A stretch of DNA of 64,000 nucleotides, taken from assembly GCF_038049925.1 (NCBI RefSeq), contig NZ_CP145809.1:3010599-3074598 (forward strand), read 5' to 3'. A program made the position numbers and the translations under genes. This stretch comes from Georgenia sp. M64. Its GTDB lineage: Bacteria; Actinomycetota; Actinomycetes; Actinomycetales; Actinomycetaceae. Below, in pieces: positions 61,914 to 64,000 of the stretch (positions within the stretch are counted from its first letter, which is position 1; each line of letters begins with the position of its first letter). The notes under the pieces were generated by a model, which was given only the letters and a program-made list of their open reading frames with translations, ran no database searches and had not been told where the DNA came from.

Positions 61914-62798
61914 ATGAGCCACCCCGACACCCTCCCCGGTCAGTTGCTCACCGCCCTGCTCGGCCCCGGCGCCACCGGCCCTCGCCTCACCTGGTACGGC
62001 GTCGACGGCGAGCGCACGGAGCTGTCGGGCCGGGTGCTGGGGAACTGGGTGACCAAGGCGGCGAACCTCCTCGTCGAGGAGGCCGACGCCGGCCCTGGCA
62101 CGGTGGTCGTGCTCGACCTGCCGGTGCACTGGCGCACGCTCGTGTGGGCGCTGGGCAGCTGGGTGGCCGGCGCGCAGGTCACACTGCCGTCCGAGGACCT
62201 CCTCGAGGAGGACGAGGACGCCGACGCCCCGGACGTCGTCGTGACCTCACGACCCGGCGAGTCCCCGGGCGAGGACGACGCGGAGCTGGTGCTCGCCGTC
62301 GCGCTCCCGGCGCTCGCGATGCGGTGGGACGGCGACCCGCTCGGCGCCAACGTCGTGGACGCCGCGGCCGAGCTGATGACCTTCGGCGACCAGCTGGGCT
62401 ACGTCAGCGAGCCCGAGTCCACCGACCTCGCGCTCGTGACCGAGAACCTCGAGGTGACCTACGGCGACCTCGCCGGGTGGGCCACCGGCGCCGCCGAGGA
62501 CGACGAGATCGACGCCGACGACGTCGACCTCGAGCCGGGGTACGAGGACGAGCTCGACTCGATCGGCGGCCCGGACGACGACGCGGCGGTGGTGCCCGCC
62601 GAGGAGGACGACGTCGACGAGCCCGCGTCGGCCGCGCCGGTCCGGGCCCTGCTCGCGCCCGACGACGTCGCGGACCTCCTGGAGCAGGCCGTGCGCACCT
62701 GGCACGGCGGCGGCTCGGTGGTGCTCGTCGAGCCCGGGGTGCCGGCGGACGTGCGGCGCCGGGTCGCCGAGGACGAGCGGGTGGACAGCCGCCTCTAG
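61914..62798 (+). CDS. TIGR03089 family protein (AMP-binding-enzyme-like)
   Basis: 294 residues, strongly acidic. MSHPDTLPGQLLTALLGPGATGPRLTWYGVDGERTELSGRVLGNWVTKAANLLVEEADAGPGTVVVLDLPVHWRTLVWALGSWVAGAQVTLP corresponds to the N-terminal part of acyl-adenylating enzymes, as in TIGR03089 proteins, but the ATP-binding P-loop and the C-terminal lid are absent. An Asp/Glu-rich insert occupies about 190-240. Activity therefore doubtful; a binding role is possible. Its stop TAG shares the CTAG tetranucleotide with the convergent gene. Often found near the whiB2/wbbL region in actinobacteria. Confidence 0.84.
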   Translation: MSHPDTLPGQLLTALLGPGATGPRLTWYGVDGERTELSGRVLGNWVTKAANLLVEEADAGPGTVVVLDLPVHWRTLVWALGSWVAGAQVTLPSEDLLEEDEDADAPDVVVTSRPGESPGEDDAELVLAVALPALAMRWDGDPLGANVVDAAAELMTFGDQLGYVSEPESTDLALVTENLEVTYGDLAGWATGAAEDDEIDADDVDLEPGYEDELDSIGGPDDDAAVVPAEEDDVDEPASAAPVRALLAPDDVADLLEQAVRTWHGGGSVVLVEPGVPADVRRRVAEDERVDSRL

Positions 62799-63382
62799 AA
62801 CTCCCACGCCGCCCGGGGGTCGGCGGCGTGGACGACGCGGCCGTGCGCGGTCGCCGAGTCCAGGACGACCAGGCCGCTGACCTCCTGACCGTCCTCGACG
62901 AAGGGCGGGAGGAGCTGCTCCGCGTCGAAGCACGCGAACGACGACGCGGTCGCGACGAGCTGCTGGGTACGCCCGTCGGGCGCACGGATGACGAAGCTGC
63001 CGGCGTCGACACGGGCCGCGTCCTCGTCACTGCCGCCTGCGGCGAACAGCGCCGTCACCTCGGCGACGACGAAGTGGGCGAGCTCGGGCTCGGCCGTGGC
63101 GCCGCCCCGGGCGGGGCAGCTGGCCGCCACGGTGAGCGAGTCCACGGTGAGGGTGAGGACACCACCGTCCGGCGCGGCGACGTCGACCGGGGTGCCGAGG
63201 GGGACCGAAGGGGGCGAGGGCTGGTCGGTGGGCGGCGCGGTGGCCGTCGGCGGCGCGGCCGACCCGGACGTCGTGCCCGTCGGGGTGGCCGGGGGTCGCC
63301 CCTCGGGGCGTGCCGACAGGAGGACGACGACCACCACGAGCACGACGACGAGGGCGCCGAGCCCGACGGGCGTGCGTCTCAC
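62795..63382 (-). CDS. Membrane-anchored extracytoplasmic protein with conserved Cys pair (paralog 1)
   Basis: 195 residues; GTG 63382 overlaps the upstream stop (GTGA). TM anchor VGLGALVVVLVVVVVLLSA at about 6-24, a Thr/Pro/Ser linker to about 65, then a beta-rich domain with VDSLTVAASCPARGGA and ASSFACFDAEQLLPPFVEDGQEVSGLVVLD. The two Cys (SCP and ACF) are shared with the neighbouring paralog and may form a disulfide. It resembles DUF4352-type immunoglobulin-like exported proteins, but I cannot assign a family with certainty. Confidence 0.72.
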   Translation of the reverse strand: MRRTPVGLGALVVVLVVVVVLLSARPEGRPPATPTGTTSGSAAPPTATAPPTDQPSPPSVPLGTPVDVAAPDGGVLTLTVDSLTVAASCPARGGATAEPELAHFVVAEVTALFAAGGSDEDAARVDAGSFVIRAPDGRTQQLVATASSFACFDAEQLLPPFVEDGQEVSGLVVLDSATAHGRVVHAADPRAAWEF

Positions 63383-64000
63383 CCGCCGAACTCCCACTCC
63401 CACCCGTCCGCGCCGAGCGGCCGGTAGACGAGCGTGCCCGAGGTGTGGGCCGTGTCGAGGACGACCTTGCCGGCCCCGTGCTCCGCGGGCCCGACGAACG
63501 GGGGAAGCAGCTGGGACATCTCGAAGCACCCCCACGACGCCGTCGTCGCCGTCCCGGCCTCGGTGACGCCGTCCGGCCCCACGATGCCGAACGCCTCCGC
63601 CCCGAGCGGCATGAAGCCCTCGCGGCCCTCGGCCACGGCGGCGAGGACGTCCACGACGAGGAAGTGCCCGTTCTCGGGCGGGACGGAGACCCCGCGGCCC
63701 GGGCACGAGCCGACGACAGCGATCTCGGTGACGGTGAGCTCGAACGCGGGGACGCCGTCGGGGCCCGTGAGCCCGGCGGGCTCGCCCACGGCCTTGACGA
63801 CGTTGCCGCGCCCGGAGAGGACGACCCGGTCGCCGGCGGGCTCCTCGGCGGCGGCGGGCAGGTCCGGTGCCGCCACCTCGGCCGCCCCGGGACCCGGGTC
63901 CGCCGTGGCCGGGGCGTCGGTGCGCTCAGGCGCCGCCGGGGCCGTCGCGGCCGGGGCGTCGGTGCGCTCAGGGGCCGCCGGGGCCGTGGCCGAGGCGTCG
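63379..64000 (-). CDS. Exported protein with conserved Cys pair (paralog 2), 5' end beyond window
   Basis: The frame stays open to the right edge, so at least 206 residues are visible and the true start lies outside. Residues upstream of VAAPDLPAAAEE are an Ala/Pro/Thr linker made of repeated ERTDAPAATAPAAP units. The domain shares LTVTEIAVVGSCPGRGV, TASWGCFEMSQLLPPFVG and VVLDTAHTSGTLVY with paralog 1, i.e. a tandem duplication. By analogy a TM anchor or signal peptide should precede the linker. GTG 63876 could be an internal start but would remove the anchor. Coupled to paralog 1 by GTGA. Confidence 0.7.
   Translation of the reverse strand, partial: DASATAPAAPERTDAPAATAPAAPERTDAPATADPGPGAAEVAAPDLPAAAEEPAGDRVVLSGRGNVVKAVGEPAGLTGPDGVPAFELTVTEIAVVGSCPGRGVSVPPENGHFLVVDVLAAVAEGREGFMPLGAEAFGIVGPDGVTEAGTATTASWGCFEMSQLLPPFVGPAEHGAGKVVLDTAHTSGTLVYRPLGADGWEWEFGG
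63907..63990. repeat. 42-bp tandem repeat at the right edge
   Basis: Two 42-bp units (63907-63948 and 63949-63990) differing at a few bases, with a third beginning at 63991; each encodes 14 residues of the linker of paralog 2 (ERTDAPAATAPAAP). Confidence 0.85.

Overview
The window is about 74% G+C, uses GTG and a few TTG starts, and carries actinobacterial marker genes: mtrA-mtrB-lpqB, a WhiB regulator, a DUF3499/metallopeptidase-like divergent pair, a RamB-type glyoxylate regulator and a long-form hibernation factor. It suggests a chromosome of a Micrococcales-type actinobacterium; the family cannot be fixed from the sequence alone. From memory of the Mycobacterium tuberculosis map, two conserved blocks are recognisable in the same order and strand. 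Block one is Rv3235 / secA1 / hpf / comF / lpqB / mtrB / mtrA (about 0-20 kb). Block two is DUF3499 (Rv3258c) / degenerate zincin (Rv3259) / whiB2 (Rv3260c) (53-61.4 kb). Accessory genes are inserted inside and between these blocks.

Region by region. 0-5.5 kb: Rv3235-family gene, a two-gene flavin operon (LLM monooxygenase plus FMN reductase) and secA. 5.6-14.1 kb: accessory insert with an AlkX/YcaQ-type DNA glycosylase, a LacI-family regulator divergent from a 1301-residue secreted GH16 beta-glucanase with two LacI-type palindromes between them, a UdgX-type uracil-DNA glycosylase and a DUF72 gene. 14.2-20.1 kb: hpf, comF and the stepwise overlapping mtrA-mtrB-lpqB operon. 20.2-29.3 kb: a membrane gene, DUF4129, DUF4350, MoxR ATPase and DUF58, all with 1-4 nt overlaps, then an S4 protein and a polysaccharide deacetylase, then SpoIIM/RDD genes whose start codons are only 19 bp apart. 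29.3-35.6 kb: isochorismatase-fold protein, ChbG-type deacetylase with a repeat-rich N-terminus, and an ABC exporter next to its two-component system. 35.6-40.3 kb: malate synthase, isocitrate lyase and a divergent RamB-like regulator (glyoxylate shunt).

40.4-43.4 kb: small XRE regulator, repeat-rich non-coding DNA, one complete IS256-family element and a DUF1349 gene. 43.4-48.1 kb: nitrite/NO module in which a cysteine-bearing HTH regulator, a multi-span membrane protein and a membrane-cupredoxin-NirK fusion form one overlapping operon. 48.6-51.7 kb: glycine-betaine ABC transporter. 51.7-55.6 kb: a 26-bp-arm perfect palindrome, an AbiEi-like/DUF559-like gene, Trm112, DUF3499, the degenerate zincin and a divergent maleylacetate-reductase-like gene. 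55.6-61.4 kb: whiB2, a 1196-residue glycosyltransferase/membrane protein and DUF5719 in one operon. 61.9-64.0 kb: TIGR03089 and two tandem paralogous envelope proteins, the last running off the right edge.

Two regulatory patterns recur. Many adjacent genes overlap by ATGA/GTGA/TGATG, implying translational coupling. At least eight genes have TANNNT 6-8 nt before the start codon and mostly no Shine-Dalgarno, as expected for leaderless mRNAs. I saw no rRNA, tRNA, CRISPR array or prophage. The most unusual items are the doubly nested GH16 enzyme, the membrane-cupredoxin-NirK fusion with its regulator, the 26-bp palindrome, and the whiB2-glycosyltransferase-DUF5719 operon.
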